Positions 30,288 through 38,875 of a stretch of DNA of 64,000 nt are shown in pieces. The stretch comes from Legionella sp. (GTDB taxonomy: Bacteria > Pseudomonadota > Gammaproteobacteria > Legionellales > Legionellaceae). The position numbers were made by a program, and so were the translations under genes. The stretch lies in assembly GCA_002863045.1 (NCBI GenBank), contig PKDH01000051.1, positions 26,325-90,324 on the forward strand. Reading direction: 5' to 3'. Numbering within the stretch: position 1 is the stretch's first letter; each line of letters starts with the position of its first letter. The notes beneath the pieces were generated by a model, which was given only the letters and a program-made list of their open reading frames with translations, was not told the DNA's origin and did no database searches.

Positions 30288-31682
30288 CTAATAGATATTG
30301 CTTAGTTTTAAAACTTTTGTTTTATCATTTAATAAAGTATCTGTGTGGTTATTTAATATATCGTCAAGCTTGGTGTGCCAAAACATCATGTTCTGATGCA
30401 AACGGCCGTTATTAGGTGATTTGGCATGATTGAGTGACAGCTGTTGATTTTCTTCAATTTGTTCTTTAAAAACTTGCAGTAAAGCTTCTAATGTTTGTTT
30501 TAACAGCCATAATGACACATTTGCTTGGAAAATTGTCGTGCTAAACGTATTTAAAGCTCTACTTAAACGATACGCTATCTCTTGGCGTTCTTTGGTTAAG
30601 CTGTTACCAATTAAATCATCAAAATGACCAAAAAATCTATTTTTCCGTGAAGCTTGATATTCTTCTAATTGTAAAATCATCGAAGGTATACTTTGCTGTA
30701 AGCGCTCTTTGATATGGGTATAGATGGCAGAAGCCGGCATTTTGTAAACATTGAGATATTGATTATCTTCAAGTAATTTTGAGTAAGCCGTAATAGCAAC
30801 ATTCTTTCCTAAGTTAATCAAATTTGGCGGTGTCTCCAAAAAGATAATCTCAACCTCACTGACATCCACTCCTTGTTTTTCTAAATATTCAAGCAAACGA
30901 TAGACGTTAAATAACGTTGGTAGATAATGGCCACTATGAGTGGTAATTTTAGTTGGGATGCCTTCATGAATTTGTATTTCACCCGCCGCGACAACCGGTA
31001 GGCCGGCATTCATACTAGAATGGGCTATGCCGTCAGCCATACCACGATGATTAAATACCGCAAATTCACCATACGTATTAAGGGTAAACGCCGCAAAATC
31101 ACTTTTTTTATGCGAAAGCATGCCTTGGGTATCAAATACACGCCCATTTTGCATAAATTTACCCTCAGAGATAACCACCTGATAACCAATTTGTTGTTCT
31201 TCAGTTAAAAATTTTACTTGACCCTTGGCATCTTTTTGCTTGGATAGCTGATTAACATCTAATAACTCACCTTCATGAATGGCGCGATAAACGGGAACAT
31301 TAGACGTGACCTTATAAAAAGGGGTGCTAACTAATACTGTGGTGTCAGGGTTAAAAGGCAAACGACAGGGTGCGCGACCTGGGATAAAACGCGCGTTTTT
31401 TTCTTTAAGTTCTGCCCTTTTTTTCATGTAACAGGTTATTTGTTGATGAATTTTTTCATCAGGATGATAAGCGGGAATATTGAGCACATACATCAAAAAC
31501 TGACGCGCCACAGCTTTTTGCGCATCTGTTACGTGAGGTGCTTTATCACTATAAACTTGCCAGGCCAAATCTAGGCGCGCGGCAAGTGTTTTAGTAGTTA
31601 TCTCAAAAATAGCGCTATCATAACGACTTTTCTCAAATAATTTAAGTTCATCACCGGTTAATTTGGGCATGATAATATTCAT
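30288..31682 (-). CDS. Hypothetical protein (464 aa)
   Basis: Long ORF on the same strand as, and downstream of, the RiPP-like operon; no family recognised. Confidence 0.65.
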   Translation of the reverse strand: MNIIMPKLTGDELKLFEKSRYDSAIFEITTKTLAARLDLAWQVYSDKAPHVTDAQKAVARQFLMYVLNIPAYHPDEKIHQQITCYMKKRAELKEKNARFIPGRAPCRLPFNPDTTVLVSTPFYKVTSNVPVYRAIHEGELLDVNQLSKQKDAKGQVKFLTEEQQIGYQVVISEGKFMQNGRVFDTQGMLSHKKSDFAAFTLNTYGEFAVFNHRGMADGIAHSSMNAGLPVVAAGEIQIHEGIPTKITTHSGHYLPTLFNVYRLLEYLEKQGVDVSEVEIIFLETPPNLINLGKNVAITAYSKLLEDNQYLNVYKMPASAIYTHIKERLQQSIPSMILQLEEYQASRKNRFFGHFDDLIGNSLTKERQEIAYRLSRALNTFSTTIFQANVSLWLLKQTLEALLQVFKEQIEENQQLSLNHAKSPNNGRLHQNMMFWHTKLDDILNNHTDTLLNDKTKVLKLSNIY

Positions 31683-31808
31683 ATAGTGAGCTTATTGCTC
31701 AACTATAATAATTTTTAAAGCCAAAAAGCAATGTCATCATGCGTTTTATTGGTAAAAACTATCTCAAAGCCCTCATAGTCTTCCAAAAGCTTCCACCATC
31801 AATGAATA

Positions 31809-31861
31809 GGCAACGCCCCTGAAGTTTTAGTAGTGTGTAAAAAAATTTCAGGGACGTTGCC
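31809..31861. repeat. 15-bp inverted repeat just after the ABC transporter stop codon
   Basis: ggcaacgcccctgaa ... ttcagggacgttgcc with one mismatch; loop ~23 nt. Confidence 0.5.
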
Positions 31862-31864
31862 TAG

Positions 31865-33949
31865 CTAATCTTCAATATGAATGATTCTATCAGCCATCTT
31901 AATGGACGCTTCACGATGAGCGATGATGAATTGGGTGATGCGCAGCTGTTTTAATGCTTGGTTAAGTTTTTGCTCGGTTGCGACATCAAGATGGCTGGTA
32001 GCTTCATCAAAAAACAAGATTTTAGGATTTTTGTATAAAGCGCGCGCAATCATTAAGCGTTGTTTTTGCCCGCCTGATAATGCACTGCCTAAATCACCGA
32101 TCATGGTTTCATAGCCCATGGGCATGGCCAATACCGCATCATGTAACTGCGCTATGCGGCTGACCTCGAGCACTCGCGTTAAATCAACCTGGTCATCTAG
32201 AAAAACAATATTATCTAAAATACTGCCGCTGACCAGGGTGTCATCTTGCATCACCGCGGCAATATGTTGACGATAATGACTTAAACCAAGCGTTGCCAGT
32301 GGTATGTTATCAATTAAAATTTGACCACTTGAAGGGGGTAATAACCCTAGAATAATTTTCAACAGCGTGGTTTTACCTGTACCTGATGCACCAGTAATGG
32401 CGACTTTCTCACCCGGTTTGATATGAAAAGAAAGATGCTTAATAAGTAACGGCTCTTCTGGTTGATAGCTGAAACTTAAATTTTGCACAGACAACTCGCC
32501 TTTAAACGCATGATTTGCTGCAAGCAAAGTTTTTTGCGATTTTTCAGGTGTGTGTAACAAAATATCTGCCACCCGCTCAAGTTGCACCGTAAGCAATTTA
32601 TAATCAAAAAACTTTTGGATAAACGACGATGACTTATTCACCAAACTTTGGCGATAAGCAAGAAAAGCCATTAACATGCCCATCGAAAATTGATGCCTGA
32701 CCACAAGCATCGCGCCCAGCGCAATCACCAGAATATGTTCAACATTGAATAATAAAATATTGGCAACATTATAAACAATATTGACATAAGAAATGCGCAC
32801 TTCAGCGTTTCTGGCAGTGATAAAATGCTGATGCCAGCGACTAAAGAGCGTATGTTCTTTTTGATAAAGCTTGATGGTCATCATGTTTTTCACGATTTCT
32901 AATAACTTAGCGTTCATATCGGCATGTGCACTGATAGATGCTTTGGTATGGGTAGCATGATGTTGATAGGCCACAACGCGCAAGCTTAGATAGATGAATA
33001 ATGACCCAATTACCCATAAACTTAATATGAAGCTATACCAACACATGATGATAAACGCACATATAATGACCAAGCCATCTAACAAAGCATTGATGGAATC
33101 ACTGGTTACTTTGTGTTGAATTTCATTGATGGCATAAACGCGCGATAAAATATCGCCTTGATGGCGCTTTTCAAAATACTGATAAGGCAAACTCATTAAG
33201 TGGCGCATAATGCCTGTTGAAAAGTATTCGGCTAAATGATTGGTCACATATACCACCAAATGGCTGCGCATGTATTCACTTAGCGTATGAATAAGGGTGA
33301 TTAATAGAAAACCTGCAACCACCACATACATGTTTGGTAAACTAGCAGCTCCAACCACACTATCGGTAACATATTGAATAAACAGCGGATTGATAAGACT
33401 TAATACTTCAATAGCAAACGATAACCATAGCAGCAACAAAGCATAATATTTAAGCCCGGCTATTTGTTTGAACAAATCCCATATGGAGAGCTTCTGGGTA
33501 TCATGACAAGGTATAAACTGTGCTTTTTTGGTGATTTCCATGGCAATACCGGTAAATGCCTGAGTTGCTTGAGCAATGGGTACTTTACACACCCCTTGAG
33601 CTGGGTCGTGGATAATAATGTGATGTTTGTGTACTGATTTAAGCACGACAAAATGATTCGCTTGCCAATGTAAGATGGCCGGACAAGGCAGATAACCAAG
33701 CCCGCTAATATCAATTTTTATCGCACGCGTTTGTAGATCAAGCTTATCAAGTGCCTGACTAATGCTGTGTAGTGAGGTTCCGTGTAAACTGCTTGGCATC
33801 CATTGACGCACGCTTTCAAGGCTTAATTGATGCCCATGAAAAATGCCGACCATGGCCACACAAGCCTGCGCGCATTCGGTAAGCTCAACTTGACGAATAC
33901 ACGGCAAAGCGTTTTTTTTAAAAACAAAGCGTGTTGATAACACATTCAT
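31865..33949 (-). CDS. Peptidase C39-containing ABC exporter (bacteriocin/RiPP type)
   Basis: N-terminal C39 motif RQVELTECAQACVAMVG, NHFVVLKS, HDPAQG; transmembrane domain; GASGTGKTTLL, LSGGQKQRL, ILFFDEATSHLD. Confidence 0.93.
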   Translation of the reverse strand: MNVLSTRFVFKKNALPCIRQVELTECAQACVAMVGIFHGHQLSLESVRQWMPSSLHGTSLHSISQALDKLDLQTRAIKIDISGLGYLPCPAILHWQANHFVVLKSVHKHHIIIHDPAQGVCKVPIAQATQAFTGIAMEITKKAQFIPCHDTQKLSIWDLFKQIAGLKYYALLLLWLSFAIEVLSLINPLFIQYVTDSVVGAASLPNMYVVVAGFLLITLIHTLSEYMRSHLVVYVTNHLAEYFSTGIMRHLMSLPYQYFEKRHQGDILSRVYAINEIQHKVTSDSINALLDGLVIICAFIIMCWYSFILSLWVIGSLFIYLSLRVVAYQHHATHTKASISAHADMNAKLLEIVKNMMTIKLYQKEHTLFSRWHQHFITARNAEVRISYVNIVYNVANILLFNVEHILVIALGAMLVVRHQFSMGMLMAFLAYRQSLVNKSSSFIQKFFDYKLLTVQLERVADILLHTPEKSQKTLLAANHAFKGELSVQNLSFSYQPEEPLLIKHLSFHIKPGEKVAITGASGTGKTTLLKIILGLLPPSSGQILIDNIPLATLGLSHYRQHIAAVMQDDTLVSGSILDNIVFLDDQVDLTRVLEVSRIAQLHDAVLAMPMGYETMIGDLGSALSGGQKQRLMIARALYKNPKILFFDEATSHLDVATEQKLNQALKQLRITQFIIAHREASIKMADRIIHIED

Positions 33950-33955
33950 TTCAAT

Positions 33956-34951
33956 CTATCCGTAATAACTGTAAATAGGGTCAAGCATCCACTGCCATAT
34001 GGTTTTACGTTCTCTAGGAATATGGGCGCTAAACACCATACCGTGATAAAGTGCTTGATGCTTGCCATAAAGTGTCACAAATTCATGCGCTAAACGGGCG
34101 GTGACTTTATAATAAGGCTCGTTTATTTGTAGCGGCTTGTCTTCTTTGCTGTCAGTTAAAACGGTTTGATTAATAAGCGTTATGGTTGCCTCATATGAAC
34201 CAAAGCGCGCTACGGGATAGGCATCATAGTGCAAATAAATGGTTTGCCCTACACGTAAAAACCCAATATTGCGCACAGGTACATACAATACAGCTTGTAA
34301 TTTTTTTTGCGCCGGCAGCAGATGTAATAAGGGTTGTTCGGCATGCACATGTTGTTTTTTATAAAACAATATATTAGTCACTATGCCATCAATTGGTGCT
34401 TTAATCACTTGGGTTTGTTGGTTTTTAAAATCACTATATTGTGCTTTGAGGGAATTAATTTGGTTGGCCAGCGCTAATAATTCGCTTTTGGCTTCTTTCA
34501 CTTTTAAATCAGCCAAATATTGATGGTCATATAGTTTTAATAATGCCAAATGCTTGGCTTTTTTAAGCTGATACATTTGCGCTAAATTATGCATGCGTTG
34601 TTCAAAAAAAGTTTGTTGTTGCGCTAAATATTGGGTATTGGGGCGCTTTATTACCAACAATGTCTGACCAGCTTTTACCTTATCCCCTTCTTTAACATAC
34701 AGGTGGCTGACTATCCCCGTAAAATCATTCGTGATGGTTAGCACGCCTTTGGTGGCATCGATATTACCTCTGACCACATGAGTCGCACCAAATTTGGCCA
34801 CACTCATAAACAACAATAAGGCCACGACCAACAATAAACTAAGCCAACCTGCTAGGTGGTATTGCAATGGCGCATTTAAGCGCACAGGCCCAAGGCTTGG
34901 CGCTGAAAGGCCTATTCGTGGCTTTTTCATAAGTGTTTGTTGGTTAGTCAT
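33956..34951 (-). CDS. HlyD-family secretion adaptor
   Basis: Single N-terminal TM, GIVSHLYVKEGDKVKAGQTLLVIKRP, APIDGIVTNILFYKKQHVHAEQPLLHLLP; 6-nt gap to the C39 ABC gene. Confidence 0.92.
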   Translation of the reverse strand: MTNQQTLMKKPRIGLSAPSLGPVRLNAPLQYHLAGWLSLLLVVALLLFMSVAKFGATHVVRGNIDATKGVLTITNDFTGIVSHLYVKEGDKVKAGQTLLVIKRPNTQYLAQQQTFFEQRMHNLAQMYQLKKAKHLALLKLYDHQYLADLKVKEAKSELLALANQINSLKAQYSDFKNQQTQVIKAPIDGIVTNILFYKKQHVHAEQPLLHLLPAQKKLQAVLYVPVRNIGFLRVGQTIYLHYDAYPVARFGSYEATITLINQTVLTDSKEDKPLQINEPYYKVTARLAHEFVTLYGKHQALYHGMVFSAHIPRERKTIWQWMLDPIYSYYG

Positions 34952-34986
34952 TAAAATAGGTCTTGGTGTGCGTTATCTAGCGAGCT

Positions 34987-36012
34987 TTAGGCCTCGATAC
35001 GAGTAAGTTCTATCAGTAAATCATTGATAAATTTTGAGTTTTGTACCCCATTACATGCGTGGTACGCTGACCATCCAGGTGATGGATTCGCTTCTAACAC
35101 CACGTATTGTGTGCCTGTTTGAATGAAATCAATGCCCATCAGGGTATTTTGTTCAAGCTTTGTCACCTCTAAACAAAATTGCGCCAAGGCCTCATCAAAC
35201 GTTGTGACATCGTTAAGCGTAAAGAAATGCGCATCATAACGATAATCAACTTGTGTCTTAGCTTGTGATGATTTGCCATGAAGTTGATTATTCACCACAT
35301 GCACACGCAAATCTTGCCCTGGCACTTTGACTTGAAATAATGCTGGCAGTGCGGCAAGACCGCTGGCATTCCATTGAGAAAAATGGGTTTCATCCACCAC
35401 AATTGAGCGAATACCTGATAGTGATTTGACGATATAAGATGTTTTACCAGGCAGACGCGCCAATATGTTTTGACCTTTCACCACATAACTTTTACCAATT
35501 GAAATCTGTGCTGATTGTTGGCTTGCCTCAAGCAGTGAATGGGTTAACTGATAAAGCTTAGATTCATTGGTTTGCTGCTTTTGCGGCGCACAAATTACCC
35601 GTTTAGGCCAGGTATCCACAAAGCTAAAAAACTCACCTAACAACAACCAGTGTTTATCCGTGCGCTCTAGCTGGCATCCTCGTATATAAAGATTATGAGC
35701 ATGTACTTTAAGCTGCAGATTGGCGTTTTGTCGGTAGATAAAATAGCTTTCATCAACTGTTTGTACATAGCTCCATTTTTGATCTAAATCTTCGTAATAC
35801 CATATCAAGGCATCACTTATATCACTGATGGCATGTTCTAAATTAAGCAATACTTTGTCTTTTTTAGGCCCAAAAGCAATGAATGACACATGCATTTCAG
35901 TCATCGGATAGTTATCTTCAATCAAATGATAAGAAAGATGGGTATCATCCAGCCTGCCGCCTTGGATATCTGGGCGAAACTCTGCCGGAATAAATGCTGT
36001 TAATTGCGACAT
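34987..36012 (-). CDS. ATP-grasp enzyme, putative graspetide/RiPP maturase
   Basis: RimK-like C-terminal half: VKVPGQDLRVHVVNNQLHGKSSQ, LMGIDFIQTGTQYVVLEANPSPGWSAYH; located in an operon with a C39 exporter. Confidence 0.78.
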   Translation of the reverse strand: MSQLTAFIPAEFRPDIQGGRLDDTHLSYHLIEDNYPMTEMHVSFIAFGPKKDKVLLNLEHAISDISDALIWYYEDLDQKWSYVQTVDESYFIYRQNANLQLKVHAHNLYIRGCQLERTDKHWLLLGEFFSFVDTWPKRVICAPQKQQTNESKLYQLTHSLLEASQQSAQISIGKSYVVKGQNILARLPGKTSYIVKSLSGIRSIVVDETHFSQWNASGLAALPALFQVKVPGQDLRVHVVNNQLHGKSSQAKTQVDYRYDAHFFTLNDVTTFDEALAQFCLEVTKLEQNTLMGIDFIQTGTQYVVLEANPSPGWSAYHACNGVQNSKFINDLLIELTRIEA

Positions 36013-36842
36013 AAAGCACATTCCTCTAACAAATGTTGTTGCATAAAATCATTAAAATAGGGATTTTTGGCTGATTGAATTAAATTAAAATGAATACAAC
36101 CAAAGGTAAATTGCCCACACTCGACAAAAAACAATATCTCAAATAAGAAATAACCAAATAACGCCTGAATATGATTGACAAGCTTTGCCAGCCATAAGCG
36201 CATATCATGGCTAAGCGTTATAGAGCTTGTAATAAGTTGCGCACGCCCTAACACGCCTACCCAAAGCGGTGTACCTTGTGGCTTAATAAAACAAAACGAG
36301 CTTGATGCTTTATCATAATGGTTATTAAGCGACCAATTAAGTGGGTCAAATACTTGAGAATGCACCACATGACTTGACTCGCTAAATTTAGCATCACGGT
36401 CAAATTTACCCCAGTGATAGCATGGTATTGCCAGCTCGGGTATTTGTTTTACGGTTTGCCATTGTTGCGGTAGCGGTTGGTAGCGTTCACATAAACCGTT
36501 GATGGCTTGCTGTTGTGGGCTTTGAAAAGCATTTAACGCAAACCCTAAATAAGCTTCAAATTCACGTTGCGCATAATTGCGTTCTTGCTCTGCAAATGCG
36601 GCAAACCAATGTTCTTCAATATTTAAAATACGGTTTAATACGAAATGGGTGTCATTGGTATAAGTGCGGTGCTGATATTGCCAACTAATCTTTTGATGGG
36701 TGTCATCAATTTCATCAAAAATATCATAATACTTAAGCAAATCAGGCACAGACAATATAGCAATTTGTGGACAAAATTTTCTTACCCATTGGGTAATGGC
36801 CTCATCTTGATGCGATGAGACCACTAAAAGTTTTTTATCCAT
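36000..36842 (-). CDS. Uncharacterised partner protein of the ATP-grasp enzyme
   Basis: MDKKLLVVSSHQDEAITQWV...; overlaps the ATP-grasp gene by 13 nt and starts 4 nt after the precursor-like ORF stop. N-terminus resembles pre-ATP-grasp partner domains by eye only. Confidence 0.6.
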   Translation of the reverse strand: MDKKLLVVSSHQDEAITQWVRKFCPQIAILSVPDLLKYYDIFDEIDDTHQKISWQYQHRTYTNDTHFVLNRILNIEEHWFAAFAEQERNYAQREFEAYLGFALNAFQSPQQQAINGLCERYQPLPQQWQTVKQIPELAIPCYHWGKFDRDAKFSESSHVVHSQVFDPLNWSLNNHYDKASSSFCFIKPQGTPLWVGVLGRAQLITSSITLSHDMRLWLAKLVNHIQALFGYFLFEILFFVECGQFTFGCIHFNLIQSAKNPYFNDFMQQHLLEECALCRN

Positions 36843-36846
36843 CTTA

Positions 36847-37026
36847 TTAAAATTGATAATCGCACATACCATGGGTGCGTGCGTTTAGGCGAGCAGCACC
36901 TGACTCACAGCCATCTTTGGCTGAGTCTTTACCACCTTCTTTGCCTTCACTGCCGCCTTCTTTACCATCGCTGTACATACCAAAAAAAATATCCATGATA
37001 GGATTTAATGCGTGTTGGACTTGCAT
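36847..37026 (-). CDS. Putative RiPP precursor peptide (59 aa)
   Basis: Manual translation: [64 protein letters not shown] Shine-Dalgarno just upstream; two GG motifs; inside the operon; below the track's length cutoff. Confidence 0.72.
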   Translation of the reverse strand: MQVQHALNPIMDIFFGMYSDGKEGGSEGKEGGKDSAKDGCESGAARLNARTHGMCDYQF

Positions 37027-37036
37027 GTTTCATTCC

Positions 37037-37579
37037 TTACTTGTTAATGATGTTTCCGCCAATGACTTGGCCGCTGATTTTTGAATCGCCACGGACATAC
37101 ACTTTGCCCTGGCCATCTTCAAAAATAATGTCCCCATTTATTTCCGAGTGGCGCTCTAAGAACACTTCTTGATTAGGGGTATCTGTGTGCTTGATGTAGA
37201 GATTGGCATTGACTTTAGAATCAATGAGCTTTGTGGTAGTTGAATGTACTGTTAATGGTTGCTCAAATACCGAAGAAGAAGCTTTAAGCGCACCTTTAAT
37301 TTGAGTTTCTTGCAAAACTTTGCATTCGGTTAACGTGGCACTGCCACTCACATCGAGGCTGTTAAAAGTAACGTCATCGGCATTCAAAGTACCGTTGACT
37401 TGAGTTTTATGAGTAATTTTAGTGCCGTTTAGCGTTACACTGCCATTACCTATTAATTTTTTCACCTCACCCTTACCACACGTAATATGACCAGGCATGT
37501 ATTTACACACCTCATCGGCATGTACGGCACCGATGGCACTGGTAAGTAGCATTGCTGATACAGCTTGTTTAAATTTCAC
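37037..37579 (-). CDS. Secreted beta-repeat (bactofilin-/adhesin-like) protein
   Basis: Signal peptide MKFKQAVSAMLLTSAIGAVHA; repetitive VNGTLNADDVTFNSLDVSGSATLTECKVLQETQIKGALKAS...; stop 10 nt upstream of the precursor-like ORF. Confidence 0.65.
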   Translation of the reverse strand: MKFKQAVSAMLLTSAIGAVHADEVCKYMPGHITCGKGEVKKLIGNGSVTLNGTKITHKTQVNGTLNADDVTFNSLDVSGSATLTECKVLQETQIKGALKASSSVFEQPLTVHSTTTKLIDSKVNANLYIKHTDTPNQEVFLERHSEINGDIIFEDGQGKVYVRGDSKISGQVIGGNIINK

Positions 37580-37597
37580 GGTTTTTTCTCCTGTTAA

Positions 37598-38113
37598 TTA
37601 GCCATTCATTAAAGTCGCAAGCTTAAACACATGATTACACTGATAGGACGTTAGAAAGTGCGTGCTATTATTTAATGCCACTTCTTTTTTAACGTTTTCT
37701 AAATGAGCTTCTTCAAAAGAGCCATCTAAACGCAAAATGCCCGTACCAGTGAGGTCTTCAATTTGGTTTAACCCTTGTTGAGCACGCAACATATTTAATA
37801 ACGCCAAACAAAGCGGTAGGCCACTACTTCGTGCATCTCGTACACAGGCTCTGTGATTACCGGATACCAAATGATAATGATGCTTCTTGAAAGGCTGCCA
37901 ATCATGGTGTAGGCCTGCTAGAATCAGCACCACACGTTTTAGGGCATGCATTAAACCTTCAGCAATCATCCCGTGCGTTGTTAAGCTAAATGTTGCACTA
38001 GGCGTCGTTCTAAGTTCTAGATGAAAAAGATGACCCTGCTGATAAGCATCATAAGCTGGTAATGATACATACGTGATAATAGGTAAGACTTCTTTGGATA
38101 AACTACTGACCAC
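37598..38113 (-). CDS. Standalone Lon/ChlI (S16)-like domain protein
   Basis: DARSSGLPLCLALLNMLRAQQ (compare Lon GPSAG serine region) and TGTGILRLDGSFEEAHLENVKKEVAL (compare Lon TGEITLRGxVLPIGGLKEKLLA lysine region). Confidence 0.6.
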   Translation of the reverse strand: MVSSLSKEVLPIITYVSLPAYDAYQQGHLFHLELRTTPSATFSLTTHGMIAEGLMHALKRVVLILAGLHHDWQPFKKHHYHLVSGNHRACVRDARSSGLPLCLALLNMLRAQQGLNQIEDLTGTGILRLDGSFEEAHLENVKKEVALNNSTHFLTSYQCNHVFKLATLMNG

Positions 38114-38245
38114 TATATTGTCCCTAATGTTGTGCCATCTATCGAATAGCGCTTAGTATAATTACACCAAATTTAGCTGTCAATAAGTTAATTACATTTT
38201 TATAAGATTTTATCGTGTAGACTAATTACGTTATACTCATTTTAT

Positions 38246-38875
38246 TTGAATTTTCATATTATGAATCCAACAGAACTTAGCCACGCCCTTGCACAACGCT
38301 CGCCCCCTAAACGCTTGCAATTTATTCGTCAAATTATTCTCAAGCAAAATCAAGCGCGCTTTTGTGAAGATGGCATCATTCGTATGGGCACGCTTAAATC
38401 GATTGAAAGTGCTCGCATGGACATTGGGGTAAAAATGGCGGAACGTTTGGTGCATAAATTAAGCTTGGAAGGTATCTTATGTGATAAAGATTTATTTTTA
38501 GCACCAAACAGCTTGTGTGTGATACGGTTTGATGATACGCAAAAAGCGCTGACCCAAAAAGCGCGCCAATCACTTGAAATCATTCGACAAAAAGTCACCC
38601 AACTTGTACCAATCACCATAACAACGGCTGAATACACCCCGCTTATTCCTGAGCATTCAACCCTATTAACGCGTCCTGTTACAGCAGATGAATTGATACA
38701 GTTGAATAAAACACTTTGCTTGGTGAAAGGTGATGTACCTGCTGTTTATTATTTAACTTATTTAGCTGATAAAGGCATTGAAGCTAAATTTAAGCAGCAG
38801 CACAGCATTCTGCCGCTTAATATTCTTGATTTTTGTCGTATTTATGTCGTTGAGCTAATTCATTTCGGTGCTTGA
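38246..38875 (+). CDS. Putative XRE-type HTH regulator, divergent from the RiPP-like operon
   Basis: PPKRLQFIRQIILKQNQARFCEDGIIRMGTLKSIESARMDIGVKMAERLVHKLSLEGIL has a cI/XRE-like HTH layout. Confidence 0.55.
   Translation: MNFHIMNPTELSHALAQRSPPKRLQFIRQIILKQNQARFCEDGIIRMGTLKSIESARMDIGVKMAERLVHKLSLEGILCDKDLFLAPNSLCVIRFDDTQKALTQKARQSLEIIRQKVTQLVPITITTAEYTPLIPEHSTLLTRPVTADELIQLNKTLCLVKGDVPAVYYLTYLADKGIEAKFKQQHSILPLNILDFCRIYVVELIHFGA

Noticed and set aside
31865-36872. Classical class II microcin export locus (CvaAB-type) only
   Set aside because: The exporter alone would fit, but the adjacent ATP-grasp and partner genes argue for a modified peptide rather than an unmodified microcin.
36875-37084. 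69-aa plus-strand ORF ([26 protein letters not shown]...)
   Set aside because: Ser/Leu/Pro repetitiveness is the antisense reading of the GKEGG-rich precursor; no ribosome-binding context, and the opposite strand is the operon.
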